A stretch of 64,000 nt of DNA from the NCBI RefSeq assembly GCF_028748065.1, contig NZ_CP118166.1, forward strand, positions 2,123,501-2,187,500. The letters run 5' to 3'. The notes beneath the pieces were generated by a model. The model was given only the letters and a program-made list of their open reading frames with translations. It ran no database searches and was not told the origin of the DNA. The stretch is from Hyphococcus flavus (GTDB lineage: Bacteria; Pseudomonadota; Alphaproteobacteria; Caulobacterales; Parvularculaceae). Position numbers and translations under genes: made by a program. Below are positions 37,531 to 46,982 of the stretch, in pieces (positions within the stretch are counted from its first letter, which is position 1; each line of letters opens with the position of its first letter).

Positions 37531-37711
37531 GGCGAGACTCCTTAAATCGTAGGCTATACGCAACTCAACCCAATCTCATGTTGCCATGCGAAAGGCGCCA
37601 TGACGAGAGTTTTGCGGCGAACCGCCCGGAATCTGCGGGCGACCGCCCGCAATCGCTAATGCGCATATAAATTCAGCACCTTAGCCGATATTTCAGTGGC
37701 CTCGCGGGGGC

Positions 37712-38926
37712 CTAAGAATTCATCGCTTTCTGGAAATTTTCATCGACTTTTTCCAGGAAACCGGTGGTGGTGAGCCATTTTTGCTCGGCCCCGATCAATA
37801 GCGCCAGGTCCTTGGTCATGTGCCCGCCTTCGACGGTTTTGATCACCGTCTGTTCAAGCGTCGATGCGAAGGTTTTCAGCGCTTCATTGCCGTCAAGCTT
37901 GCCGCGATGCGCAAGCCCGCGGGTCCACGCAAAGATGGAGGCAATGGAGTTGGTCGATGTTTCCTCGCCGCGCTGATGCGCGCGATAGTGGCGCGTGACC
38001 GTGCCGTGCGCGGCTTCGGCCTCAACGGTCTTTCCATCCGGGGTCATAAGGACCGAAGACATAAGGCCCAGCGATCCAAACCCTTGCGCTACCGTATCGG
38101 ATTGAACGTCGCCGTCGTAGTTTTTACAGGCCCAGACATAACCGCCGGACCATTTCATACAGGCCGCTACCATGTCATCGATCAGACGATGTTCGTAGGT
38201 CCCGCCGAAGGCTTCGAACTTGTCCTTGAATTCGGCCTCAAAAATTTCAGCGAAAATATCTTTGAAGCGGCCGTCGTATTTTTTCAGGATCGTGTTCTTG
38301 GTGGAAAGATAGACCGGGTACTGGCGCTGGAGGCCGTAATTGAAGCAGGCGCGGGCGAAATCGCGGATCGACGCATCGAGATTATACATGCCCATATAGA
38401 TGCCGGCGGAAGGAGCCTCGAAGACTTCATGCTCGATAACGTCGCCGTTCTCGCCTTCCCATTTAATGGAAAGCTTGCCCTTGTCAGGGAACAGCATGTC
38501 GGTGGCGCGGTACTGATCGCCAAAGGCGTGGCGGCCGATAATCACCGGTTGCGTCCAGCCGGGCACCAGCCGGGGAACATTGCGGATGATGATGGGCTCG
38601 CGGAAGACGACGCCGCCAAGAATGTTGCGGATTGTACCGTTCGGCGAACGCCACATTTTCTTGAGGCCGAATTCCTCGACGCGCGCCTCGTCAGGCGTGA
38701 TGGTCGCGCATTTTACAGCGACGCCATATTTCTTGGTGGCTTCCGCCGCCTCGATTGTGATCTGGTCGTCCGTCTCGTCGCGGCTTTCCATGCCCAGATC
38801 GAAATATTTCAGGTCGATATCGAGATAGGGATGAATAAGCTTGTCCTTGATCATCTGCCAGATGATCCGGGTCATCTCGTCCCCGTCCATTTCAACGATT
38901 GGATTATCGACTTTGATCTTTTGCAT
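37712..38926 (-). CDS. icd: NADP-dependent isocitrate dehydrogenase
   Basis: 404 residues, the homodimeric eukaryote-like type common in alphaproteobacteria. It opens [20 protein letters not shown], with [30 protein letters not shown] split over the substrate loop and [20 protein letters not shown] plus [15 protein letters not shown] near the C-terminal metal/NADP region. It converts isocitrate to 2-oxoglutarate, CO2 and NADPH in the TCA cycle. TAGGA lies before the ATG. It is divergent from trmJ. Confidence 0.97.
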   Translation of the reverse strand: MQKIKVDNPIVEMDGDEMTRIIWQMIKDKLIHPYLDIDLKYFDLGMESRDETDDQITIEAAEATKKYGVAVKCATITPDEARVEEFGLKKMWRSPNGTIRNILGGVVFREPIIIRNVPRLVPGWTQPVIIGRHAFGDQYRATDMLFPDKGKLSIKWEGENGDVIEHEVFEAPSAGIYMGMYNLDASIRDFARACFNYGLQRQYPVYLSTKNTILKKYDGRFKDIFAEIFEAEFKDKFEAFGGTYEHRLIDDMVAACMKWSGGYVWACKNYDGDVQSDTVAQGFGSLGLMSSVLMTPDGKTVEAEAAHGTVTRHYRAHQRGEETSTNSIASIFAWTRGLAHRGKLDGNEALKTFASTLEQTVIKTVEGGHMTKDLALLIGAEQKWLTTTGFLEKVDENFQKAMNS

Positions 38927-39093
38927 GGATTTTCCTACCGGACTTCTTGGGGCGCGATGGAAAGTGAAGCGCGCCGTGGACTACATTCTGGGTGAATCGG
39001 GCGGGCTCTTAGCATCCGGAGCCCGGACGCGAAAGGGGCAGGGGCGGCGAAGACGGTGATTGTGGGGACTTTTCGACTATATTGGCGGGGCAA

Positions 39094-39900
39094 ATGAGCA
39101 GGTCTGGAAAAAACACATCGGGCGCAACGGAAAGAATCGCGCGCCGCGACGGAAAAGGATTTTTGCGTCCGGCGCCGCTGTTCATACTGGTTGAGCCGCA
39201 GATGGGTGAAAATATCGGCGCAACAGCGCGTGCGATGCTGAATTTCGGACTTTCAGGGCTCAGGATCGTCAACCCGCGCGACGGCTGGCCAAATGAAAAA
39301 GCCGGCGCCATGTCTGCCGGCGCAAGCATTGTCATCGATCAGGCGCAGGTTTTCTCATCCACGCGAGAGGGGCTTGCCGATTGCACATATGCACTCGCGA
39401 CGACTGCCCGATCGAGAGAAGCGTTGCTTCCCGTGTTATCCCCGGAACAAGCGGCAACAGAACTGAAGTCGCGGATTGATCAGGGTGAAAAATGCGCGGT
39501 TCTGTTCGGTGGAGAGCGGGCCGGACTTTCAAATGACGATGTGATGCGTTGCGATGGGATTATCTCCATCCCCGTCAATCCAGCGTTCGCCTCGCTCAAT
39601 CTTGCGCAAGCGGCGCTTGTTGTCGCCTATGAGTGGGCCAAAGCGGATGCGCGCGAGAGTCTGGCTAAGACCGCAAGCCAGTTGCGCCCTGCAGCGAAAG
39701 CGAATTTCGAGCGGTTTTTTGACCATCTTGTGAACGAACTGGACCGAGCGGGGTATTTCTTTCCGGAGGAAAAACGCCCCAATATGGAGCGAAATCTAAA
39801 GGTCGCGTTTCAGCGGGCCGGGTTGACCGAAAGCGAAACCAGAAGCCTGCATGGCGTCATCAAGGCGCTTGTTAAATTGCAGGCCGCTTCCGAGCGATAG
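39094..39900 (+). CDS. trmJ: tRNA (cytidine/uridine-2'-O-)-methyltransferase TrmJ
   Basis: 268 residues. SPOUT fold: FILVEPQMGENIGATARAML at the N-terminus, then LFGGERAGLSNDD and SIPVNPAFASLNLAQAALVV, the knotted SAM site of TrmJ (ribose methylation at tRNA position 32). A C-terminal helical extension (FFDHLVNELDRAGYFF) matches TrmJ. The ATG at 39094 with GGCGGGG upstream is preferred to a TTG at 39082. Confidence 0.9.
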   Translation: MSRSGKNTSGATERIARRDGKGFLRPAPLFILVEPQMGENIGATARAMLNFGLSGLRIVNPRDGWPNEKAGAMSAGASIVIDQAQVFSSTREGLADCTYALATTARSREALLPVLSPEQAATELKSRIDQGEKCAVLFGGERAGLSNDDVMRCDGIISIPVNPAFASLNLAQAALVVAYEWAKADARESLAKTASQLRPAAKANFERFFDHLVNELDRAGYFFPEEKRPNMERNLKVAFQRAGLTESETRSLHGVIKALVKLQAASER

Positions 39901-39931
39901 TCTCGGAACAGAATGGTTGAGAGGTGTAGTG

Positions 39932-41977
39932 ATGAAATTAGTACGGTTCGCGATGGTTGCCGCTGTTTGTACAGCTTTGAGCGCTGCGGCTTGGGCAAAC
40001 GATCAGGAAGAAAAAGAAACGCCATTAATTGAGCCGTGGGGATACCCGTTGGCTGCGCTGGATCGCGAAACGCGGCCGGGAGACGACTTTTACCGCTTTG
40101 CAAATGGCGGGTGGCTTGATGCAACAGATATTCCTTCGGACCGCGCCGGGTACGGTTTCTCGACCATTATGCGAGACCGGAATGAACAGCGAATAGCCCA
40201 TATTATCGAACAGTTGAAAGATCTCCGTGTTCGCCGCGGCTCGGATCCGCAACGAATTCGCGATCTATACGCAAGTTTTCTTGATACGGAACGAATTGAA
40301 GCGCGCGGGCTTGAGCCTGTCTCGGAAGATCTGGTTCGAATTGCTGAAGCGAATTCGCACGAAGACATTGCGGCGCTCATGGCCGACCCCGAACTCGGCA
40401 TTGGCGGACCGTTCAGCGTCTATGTCTGGGTGGACTCGAAACAGCCTGACCGGTTTGTCACCTGGCTTACCCATTCCGGCCTCGGCCTTCCCGACAAGTC
40501 TTATTACGAGCGTGAAACAGAACGGATGGAGGCGACCCGGGAAGCGTATCGCACCCATATCGCCGCAATGCTTGAACTGGCGGAGGTGGAAAACGCCAAA
40601 CAAAAAGCAGACGCTGTTTTTGAATTGGAAAAGGCCATTGCAGCCCTGCATTGGGAGCGTGCTGAAAGGCGCGATGCAGATCGAACCTACAACAAAATGA
40701 CAATCGCCGAGTTGCGGGAGCTCGCGCCTGCATTTTCCTGGGATGCGTATTTTGACGGTGCGGGGCTCGGTGAAGCGCGAGACTTTGTTGTGCGCGAAAA
40801 AGACGCTTTTCCCGAATTGGCTAGTCTATTCGCTCAAACCGACATTGAAACCTGGCGCGCATACCTGACCTATCATTTGCTGCGCAGCTTTGCATCTTAC
40901 CTTCCCGCACGGTTTGACGAAGAAAACTTCGCTTTTTTTGGCAAGACCCTTAACGGCCAGTCCGAACAAAGGCCTCGTGAAAAACGCGGCATCGCCCTGG
41001 TTAATGATCTTCTCGATCAGGCGGTTGGCAAACTTTACATTGAACGGTTCTTTCCTGAAGAATCGAAAATTCAGATGACAGCGTTGTTCGAAAACGTGCG
41101 CGCGGCCTTGCGCAATCGCATTGCCAATCTTTCCTGGATGACGCCGGAGACAAAAGTCCGTGCACAGGAAAAGTTGGAGATGATGACAGCGAAAATCGCG
41201 TATCCTGATAAATGGCGGAGTTATGCGGGGTTGCGTATTCGCGCCAGAGATCTCATCGGGAACGTCAAGCGCGTGAGAAGCCTTGACGCCAAAAGAGACC
41301 AACAACGTTTATCATCGCCAGTCGATAAGAGTGAATGGTTCACGGGCCCGCAAACGGTTAATGCATACTACAGCCCAAGCCGGAATGAGGCGTTTATTCC
41401 TGCGGGCTATATTCAATCGCCTTTGTTTGATCCCAATGCTGATCCTGCGCTGAACTATGGGGCGATCGGATCAATCGTTGGTCACGAAATTGGGCACGGA
41501 TTTGATGATCAGGGATCCAAGTATGACGGCAACGGCGTTTTGCAATCCTGGTGGACGCAAGAAGACCGCGAAGCTTTCGACGCTCTTGGTGACAGGCTTG
41601 CCGAGCAGTTTGGCAAATACGAACCATTGCCCGGTCTCAATGTGAATGGCCGCCTGACCCTTGGCGAGAATATTGGCGATCTGGCTGGCGTTATTGTCGC
41701 TTATCATGCCTACATGCTTTCCCTGGAGGGCGAAGAGCCGCCAGTGCTTGACGGATTCACCGGCGCGCAACGGGTGTTCTTGGGGCGCGCGCAGGCGCGA
41801 CGGTTTAAGCAGACTGACGAATCACTCAGGCGTCGCTTGTTGTCTGCGCCGCACAGTCCGATGGATCTTCGGGTGAACGGCATGGTGGTCAATATCGACG
41901 AATGGTATGAGGCTTTTGACGTAAAGCCCGGCGACGCCATGTATCTTCCGCCGGAAGAACGCGTATATATCTGGTGA
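39932..41977 (+). CDS. M13 family metallopeptidase (neprilysin/PepO-like), exported
   Basis: 681 residues with GAGAGG before the ATG. A signal peptide ends about AWAND. The M13 N-domain starts DRETRPGDDFYRFANGGWLD; the catalytic region has NAYYSPSRNEAFIPAGYIQ, VGHEIGHGFDDQGS (zinc HExxH, H518-E519-H522) and GENIGDLAG (third ligand E579, D583). It cleaves small peptides in the periplasm or at the surface. It starts 31 nt after trmJ and is followed by a D-aminoacylase-like lipoprotein gene, suggesting a peptide-degrading pair. Confidence 0.95.
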   Translation: MKLVRFAMVAAVCTALSAAAWANDQEEKETPLIEPWGYPLAALDRETRPGDDFYRFANGGWLDATDIPSDRAGYGFSTIMRDRNEQRIAHIIEQLKDLRVRRGSDPQRIRDLYASFLDTERIEARGLEPVSEDLVRIAEANSHEDIAALMADPELGIGGPFSVYVWVDSKQPDRFVTWLTHSGLGLPDKSYYERETERMEATREAYRTHIAAMLELAEVENAKQKADAVFELEKAIAALHWERAERRDADRTYNKMTIAELRELAPAFSWDAYFDGAGLGEARDFVVREKDAFPELASLFAQTDIETWRAYLTYHLLRSFASYLPARFDEENFAFFGKTLNGQSEQRPREKRGIALVNDLLDQAVGKLYIERFFPEESKIQMTALFENVRAALRNRIANLSWMTPETKVRAQEKLEMMTAKIAYPDKWRSYAGLRIRARDLIGNVKRVRSLDAKRDQQRLSSPVDKSEWFTGPQTVNAYYSPSRNEAFIPAGYIQSPLFDPNADPALNYGAIGSIVGHEIGHGFDDQGSKYDGNGVLQSWWTQEDREAFDALGDRLAEQFGKYEPLPGLNVNGRLTLGENIGDLAGVIVAYHAYMLSLEGEEPPVLDGFTGAQRVFLGRAQARRFKQTDESLRRRLLSAPHSPMDLRVNGMVVNIDEWYEAFDVKPGDAMYLPPEERVYIW

Positions 41978-42003
41978 TTGAGAAACGAAGAAGGGGCGAT
42001 CTC

Positions 42004-43707
42004 ATGTTGAAGAAATTAGCGGCGGCGGCGTTTGCTGCATTAGCGGGTTGTAGCGGCGGGTCGGAGAATGCTGGCGAGCGTTACGATGTCATCATCCGGG
42101 GCGGTACAGTTTACGACGGTTCAGGCTCGCCTGGTATGGCGGCGGATGTCGCGATTGAAGGCGACCGTATTGTCGCTGTCGGTGATCTTGGAGATGCAAA
42201 CGCTGACACGGTTATAGACGCGGAAGGCCGCGCCGTAACGCCCGGCTTTATCAACATGTTGAGCTGGGCTGTTGTGGATTTGATTCATGACGGGCGAAGC
42301 CTCGGCGACATCAGCCAAGGCGTGACGCTGGAGGTCTTTGGCGAAGGCGTTTCATGGGGGCCTTTGTCTGAGGAAATGAAAGACGGCTTCAAAGAACGGC
42401 AGAGCGACATTCAGTACGACATCCCGTGGACGACGCTTGGCGAATATCTGGAGCATCTGGAAACAAAAGGCGTGTCGCCGAATGTCGCTTCTTTTGTCGG
42501 CGCCACCACAGTCCGCATGCACGAGGTTGGTTACGAGAACCGGGCCGCGACGCCGGAAGAACTTGCCAGCATGCAAGAGCTTGTGCGCGACGCGATGCGC
42601 GAAGGCGCCATGGGTGTTGGCTCATCTCTAATCTACGCACCGGCAAATTTCGCAAGCACGGAAGAATTGGTTGCGCTAAACGAAGCTGCTGCTGAGTTCG
42701 GCGGCATGTATATTTCTCATATTCGCAACGAGTCTCATCAACTGCTGGAAGCGGTAGACGAGTTGATCCAGATCGCACGCGAGGCAGGAATACCAGCAGA
42801 GATTTATCACTTGAAGGCGAGTGGTCAGTCAAATTGGAATAAACTTGACGAGGTCGTCGCCAAAGTCGAGGCCGCGCAGGCGGAGGGTCTGCGGATTACT
42901 GCAGACATGTACACCTATCCTGCAAGTTCGACGGGCCTTGACGCCGCTATGCCGTTGTGGGTGCAGGAAGGCGGATATGAAGCGTGGGCGGAACGATTGC
43001 AGGACTCTGATGTTCGTGCGCGCGTCGCCGAAGCGATTGAAAATCCATCAGCCGAATTCGTTAGCGGCATCACCAACGCCGGCGGTCCCGAGGGGGTGTT
43101 GCTGGTAGGCTTTAAAAACCCGGAGCTAAGGAAGTATATCGGCAAGACCCTGGCCGAAGTCGCCGATGAGCGCGGCAAGCCGTATACGGAAACGGCAATG
43201 GATCTTGTGATCGAAGACGGCAGCCGGGTGCAGGTGGTTTACTTTTCCATGTCGGAAGAAAACATCGCCAAGAAAGTCGCTTTGCCATGGGTCAGCTTCG
43301 GTTCTGACGGCGGCTCAATGGCGCCGGAAGGGTTGTTTCTTGAACAAAGCACCCATCCGCGCGCCTACGGCAACTTCGCGCGCGTATATGCAAAATATAT
43401 TCGCGACGAAGGCGTCATCACCCTTGAAGAAGCCGTTCGAAAAATGACTTCGCTCCCAGCGGGCAACCTGAAAATCAAAGATCGCGGCATGCTTGCGCCA
43501 GGTTATTACGCGGATGTTGTCGTATTCGATCCTGAAGCCATTCAGGACAAGGCGACGTTCGCCGAACCACACCAGTTGGCCGTGGGCGTCGACCATGTGT
43601 TCGTCAATGGTGTTCACACGTTGCGTGACGGCGAACACACGGGCGCTTTTGGCGGTCGCGTTGTACGCGGTCCGGGCTGGGAAGGGCGCGAAAGCGCATC
43701 CGAGTAA
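42004..43707 (+). CDS. D-aminoacylase-like amidohydrolase lipoprotein, atypical metal site
   Basis: 567 residues from the ATG at 42004 (AAGGGG upstream). The signal MLKKLAAAAFAALAGCSGGS has a lipobox (LAGC). The amidohydrolase part has IIRGGTVYDGSGSPGMAADV, YISHIRNESHQLLEA, PAEIYHLKASG and FGSDGG (catalytic aspartate), as in N-acyl-D-amino-acid deacylases. The first-strand HxH metal pair expected after PGFI is replaced by NMLSWA, and the usual GNCG cysteine position reads GEGV. The protein may bind one metal differently, or use another substrate. It follows the M13 gene by 26 nt in the same transcript. Confidence 0.85.
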   Translation: MLKKLAAAAFAALAGCSGGSENAGERYDVIIRGGTVYDGSGSPGMAADVAIEGDRIVAVGDLGDANADTVIDAEGRAVTPGFINMLSWAVVDLIHDGRSLGDISQGVTLEVFGEGVSWGPLSEEMKDGFKERQSDIQYDIPWTTLGEYLEHLETKGVSPNVASFVGATTVRMHEVGYENRAATPEELASMQELVRDAMREGAMGVGSSLIYAPANFASTEELVALNEAAAEFGGMYISHIRNESHQLLEAVDELIQIAREAGIPAEIYHLKASGQSNWNKLDEVVAKVEAAQAEGLRITADMYTYPASSTGLDAAMPLWVQEGGYEAWAERLQDSDVRARVAEAIENPSAEFVSGITNAGGPEGVLLVGFKNPELRKYIGKTLAEVADERGKPYTETAMDLVIEDGSRVQVVYFSMSEENIAKKVALPWVSFGSDGGSMAPEGLFLEQSTHPRAYGNFARVYAKYIRDEGVITLEEAVRKMTSLPAGNLKIKDRGMLAPGYYADVVVFDPEAIQDKATFAEPHQLAVGVDHVFVNGVHTLRDGEHTGAFGGRVVRGPGWEGRESASE

Positions 43708-43728
43708 GCCTTAGGGAATTCATAACCC

Positions 43729-44478
43729 GTGACAGCGAAACCAGAAATTGAGCGCATCGACCACGCCGATGCGCTCAGCAGTCATCGATTCAAATATTAT
43801 GACTTCGCCATGGCGGCGTTCGTGGTCATTCTCGTTTGTTCCAACCTGATTGGCGCCGCGAAGCTGGTTCAACTGTTTGAGTTCAATATTGGAAGCTGGA
43901 ATGTTGGAATGTTCGGCGCCGGCATCCTGTTCTTTCCGCTTTCCTATGTGCTGGGCGACGTCCTGACCGAAGTCTACGGCTACGCCCGCGCACGACGCGT
44001 CGTCTGGGCCGGTTTCGGTGCTGTGCTATTCATGGCGTTCATGGCCTGGGTCGTCGTCAAACTGCCTCCAGCGCCCGGTTGGAATGATCAGCCTGCTTAT
44101 GAAGCAGTTTTTGGGCTGACGCCGCGAATTGTTCTCGCCTCAATTATAGCATTCTGGGCTGGCGAACTTTCAAATGCATTTGTCATGGCGCGCATGAAAG
44201 TCGCGTCGGGCGGAAAGCACCTGTGGCAGCGGACGATCGGTTCCACTGTGGTCGGACAGGGTGTAGACAGTTTGCTTTTTTATCCGATTGCGTTTCTCGG
44301 CGTTTGGACAACCACACAGGTCTTGACGGTGCTCGCTACGAACTATCTGCTTAAAGTCCTCTGGGAAGCGTTCCTGACGCCCGTCACATACCGCATTGTC
44401 GGCGCGCTGAAGCGCGCTGAGGGCGTCGATGTCTATGACAAGGATACGTCATTCACGCCCTTTTCCATTCGTTCCTAA
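43729..44478 (+). CDS. Queuosine precursor transporter (YhhQ/COG1738)
   Basis: 249 residues from a GTG; the next in-frame ATG lies within the first helix. Six hydrophobic segments; ILFFPLSYVLGDVLTEVYGY is the family signature, with FWAGELSNAFVMARMK and STVVGQGVDSLLFYP following. The family imports queuine or preQ0/preQ1 for tRNA queuosine synthesis. It begins 21 nt after the D-aminoacylase-like gene. No riboswitch is seen in the short gap. Confidence 0.92.
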   Translation: MTAKPEIERIDHADALSSHRFKYYDFAMAAFVVILVCSNLIGAAKLVQLFEFNIGSWNVGMFGAGILFFPLSYVLGDVLTEVYGYARARRVVWAGFGAVLFMAFMAWVVVKLPPAPGWNDQPAYEAVFGLTPRIVLASIIAFWAGELSNAFVMARMKVASGGKHLWQRTIGSTVVGQGVDSLLFYPIAFLGVWTTTQVLTVLATNYLLKVLWEAFLTPVTYRIVGALKRAEGVDVYDKDTSFTPFSIRS

Positions 44479-44623
44479 GTTTATTGCCGCGCTGCAACCC
44501 GTTTGAAAAACACGACAAACGGTTTCCAGCGTAAGTGACGATTTTACTAGCAGGTGGTATGCCTTTTTCAGCGGTGATTGAGCGCCGCGTTTGACGGGCA
44601 CAAACAACAGAGGCGGCGCCACA

Positions 44624-45439
44624 GTGATCAGGATCAACAGGTTTACGGAAAACTCTGAAGCACTATCGTTGGCGGCAGTGACGCTTGCTGCCTGGGGTAT
44701 GCTTGTCAGCGTGTTTGGCGGTTTTTCTTATGTCGACGCTATGCGTGCAGGAATGGACGGAACATTCTGGCGTGCGCTGACGCATTATGGACTTGGGTTT
44801 GCGCCATGGCTTGTTTTAGGACCGGCTGTTTTCGTGCTTGCGCGCAAGCAAGCTGTAAAAAACCCGACACATATGGCGGAAGCGCTGGACGCAAGTCTGA
44901 TGTTCGCTGCTGCGTTTGGCGCAATATTTTTGTATTTTGTTTTCATCTATGCGCCTATTATGAATATGACCGCGGCTGAAGCCGTGTCGAGTACGCGCGT
45001 CCTATCCTGGTCATCTGATATTTTCATTTTTATGATCGTGTATCTTATGGCGCGCCAGAGCATAGCGCCTTCACAACCTATCCAGCATCATTTTGATGCA
45101 CGGATCGCCGTTCGATCACAGGGAAGGGAAGACTACGTTCTTATCCGCAACGTGACGGCAGGCTCGGCGCATGGCAATTACGTCGCCCTTTATGTGAACA
45201 GCGGTGAGCACCTTTATCGGGGTTCTATTTCTGATCTTGCCGAACGTTTGGCGCCATACGGTCTCGTCCGGGTTCATCGCTCTCATTTTGTCAGGCCTGA
45301 ATGCGTGTCAGCGGCGACTATGAAAGGCGGCGCTATAAAGTCTGTTTGCCTCGAAGATGGAAAAGAAATTCCGGTTAGCGCCCAATATGAAGCGGCGGTC
45401 CGCCAATCTTTAAGCGAAAAGGTTGTTCACGCGGGCTAG
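44624..45439 (+). CDS. Membrane-anchored LytTR DNA-binding regulator
   Basis: 271 residues from a GTG at 44624 (AGAGG upstream); a TTG at 44591 would add 11 residues. Four membrane segments (about 17-40, 60-80, 97-118 and 132-150) are followed by a LytTR domain (about 170-262) with LIRNVTAGSAHGNYVALYV, RGSISDLAERLAPYGLVRVH and RSHFVRPECV. Such membrane LytTR proteins are one-component regulators whose signals are mostly unknown. A near-palindrome AACCCGTTTG...CAAACGGTTT (about 44496-44525) in the upstream gap could be its own site; that is a guess. Confidence 0.85.
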   Translation: MIRINRFTENSEALSLAAVTLAAWGMLVSVFGGFSYVDAMRAGMDGTFWRALTHYGLGFAPWLVLGPAVFVLARKQAVKNPTHMAEALDASLMFAAAFGAIFLYFVFIYAPIMNMTAAEAVSSTRVLSWSSDIFIFMIVYLMARQSIAPSQPIQHHFDARIAVRSQGREDYVLIRNVTAGSAHGNYVALYVNSGEHLYRGSISDLAERLAPYGLVRVHRSHFVRPECVSAATMKGGAIKSVCLEDGKEIPVSAQYEAAVRQSLSEKVVHAG

Positions 45440-45525
45440 CCGTCCGGGACTGGCTGGCGCATACTCATGAAGGGGATCGGGCGGTTTGGGGCCGTCTCAA
45501 GTGGTGTTGATGGGGCGGGGCGAAG

Positions 45526-46905
45526 ATGTTCAATAAATTGTTCAATTCCATCCGGCGCGGACGGCGCTCGTCATACGCCGCGCTCTATGAAGCGCGCGCG
45601 AAGGAAAAAGCGCCACCATCAAGATCGCTGGATGAAGCAGCGCTCGATTATCACCGCGCAGCGCCAGCCGGTAAAATGGAATGCGTTCCGACAAAGCCCA
45701 TGTCGACTCAGCGGGATTTATCGCTTGCCTATTCACCCGGCGTTGCGGCCGCCTGCCGGGAGATTGAGCGAGACCCATCAGCATCACGAACACTGACGAA
45801 CCGTGCAAACCTTGTAGCGATCGTTACAAACGGCACGGCTGTTCTGGGACTTGGCGATATCGGCGCCGAAGCCTCAAAGCCTGTCATGGAGGGCAAAGCG
45901 GCGCTCTTCAAACGATTTGCCGGCGTCGATGCTATCGATCTTTGTGTTGATGAAACCGATCCGGCCAAGCTCGCCGATTTGATCGTGAAAGTGCAGGCCG
46001 GGTTCGGCGGATTTAATCTTGAAGATATCAAGGCGCCGCAGTGTTTCGAGGTGGAGCGTCTTGCGCGTGAACGCACGAAAGTACCGGTGTTCCATGACGA
46101 CCAGCATGGCACAGGCGTGTGCGTGCTTGCCGGACTTTTAAATGCGCTGGAACTGACGGGTCGTGCGCTGAGCGAGACAAAGATTGCTGTTTCAGGCGCG
46201 GGCGCAGCGGCTATTGCCTGTGTCGAACTTTTGGTCGCTGGCGGCGCCCAAAAAGAAAACATTCTGCTGACGGACAGTATGGGTGTCGTCTACAAGGGCC
46301 GTAAGAAAGGCATGACCGGCAAAAAAGCCGATTATGCCGTCAAGACGGACAAGCGAACGCTCGCGGATGCTGTTGAGGGCGCTGACTTTTTCCTCGGTGT
46401 TTCGCGGCGCGGGCTTTTGACGCCCGATATGGTTCGAACCATGGCGGAAAGCCCGATCATTTTTGCGCTGGCCAATCCTGAACCGGAGATCTGGCCTGAG
46501 GATGCGCTTGATGCGGCGCCGGGCGCGATCATAGCCACAGGGCGTTCGGATTATCCGAACCAGGTGAACAATGTTCTGTGTTTTCCGTTTCTGTTCCGCG
46601 GCGCCCTCGACGTGTCAGCGAGCACGGTGACGCCGGGCATGACGACAGCCGCCGCCCGTGCGATTGGCGCGGTCGCACGCATGGAAACGCCGCAATCGGT
46701 ACGTAACGCCTACCCGGATGAAAACTTCGCTTTCGGCCCAGGCTATATTTTGCCGAAAGCGTTTGACCCGCGTCTGTTGCCGGAGGTTGCCGGCGCCGTC
46801 GCGCAAGCGGCTATGGATGACGGCGTCGCCAAGGCGCCAATCCGGGATATGAACGGGTACAAGCAACGGCTTGAAGCTTTGGCGACGGCGTTACAGGCGC
46901 TCTAA
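45526..46905 (+). CDS. Malic enzyme, short form without a phosphotransacetylase-like domain
   Basis: 459 residues. KMECVPTKPMSTQRDLSLAY opens the malic domain, then SPGVAAACREIERDP, GDIGAEASKPVMEGKA, FGGFNLEDIKAP and VFHDDQHGTGVC; the NAD(P) domain has VSGAGAAAIACVELL. It oxidatively decarboxylates malate to pyruvate. Many alphaproteobacterial malic enzymes (about 750 residues) carry a C-terminal PTA-like regulatory domain; here the protein ends after the malic part, and the next gene is unrelated. An N-terminal extension of about 45 basic residues is unusual. Confidence 0.93.
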   Translation: MFNKLFNSIRRGRRSSYAALYEARAKEKAPPSRSLDEAALDYHRAAPAGKMECVPTKPMSTQRDLSLAYSPGVAAACREIERDPSASRTLTNRANLVAIVTNGTAVLGLGDIGAEASKPVMEGKAALFKRFAGVDAIDLCVDETDPAKLADLIVKVQAGFGGFNLEDIKAPQCFEVERLARERTKVPVFHDDQHGTGVCVLAGLLNALELTGRALSETKIAVSGAGAAAIACVELLVAGGAQKENILLTDSMGVVYKGRKKGMTGKKADYAVKTDKRTLADAVEGADFFLGVSRRGLLTPDMVRTMAESPIIFALANPEPEIWPEDALDAAPGAIIATGRSDYPNQVNNVLCFPFLFRGALDVSASTVTPGMTTAAARAIGAVARMETPQSVRNAYPDENFAFGPGYILPKAFDPRLLPEVAGAVAQAAMDDGVAKAPIRDMNGYKQRLEALATALQAL

Positions 46906-46982
46906 ACCGCTGCTTTGCGTTCTTGTTGTTTTAACCGACAGGCGGCACAGTCTTGTCGAATGTATATTCATGACGAGGCCGC

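Noticed and set aside
37634-37651. TGCGGGCG/CGCCCGCA hairpin between icd and the GIN-domain genes
   Set aside because: It has no T-run on either strand and only a 2-nt loop, so it was not called as a terminator.
37820-38995. A 391-codon plus-strand ORF antisense to icd
   Set aside because: It lies almost wholly opposite a certain icd gene, has no recognisable domain, and is explained by GC-rich codon bias leaving few stops on the other strand.
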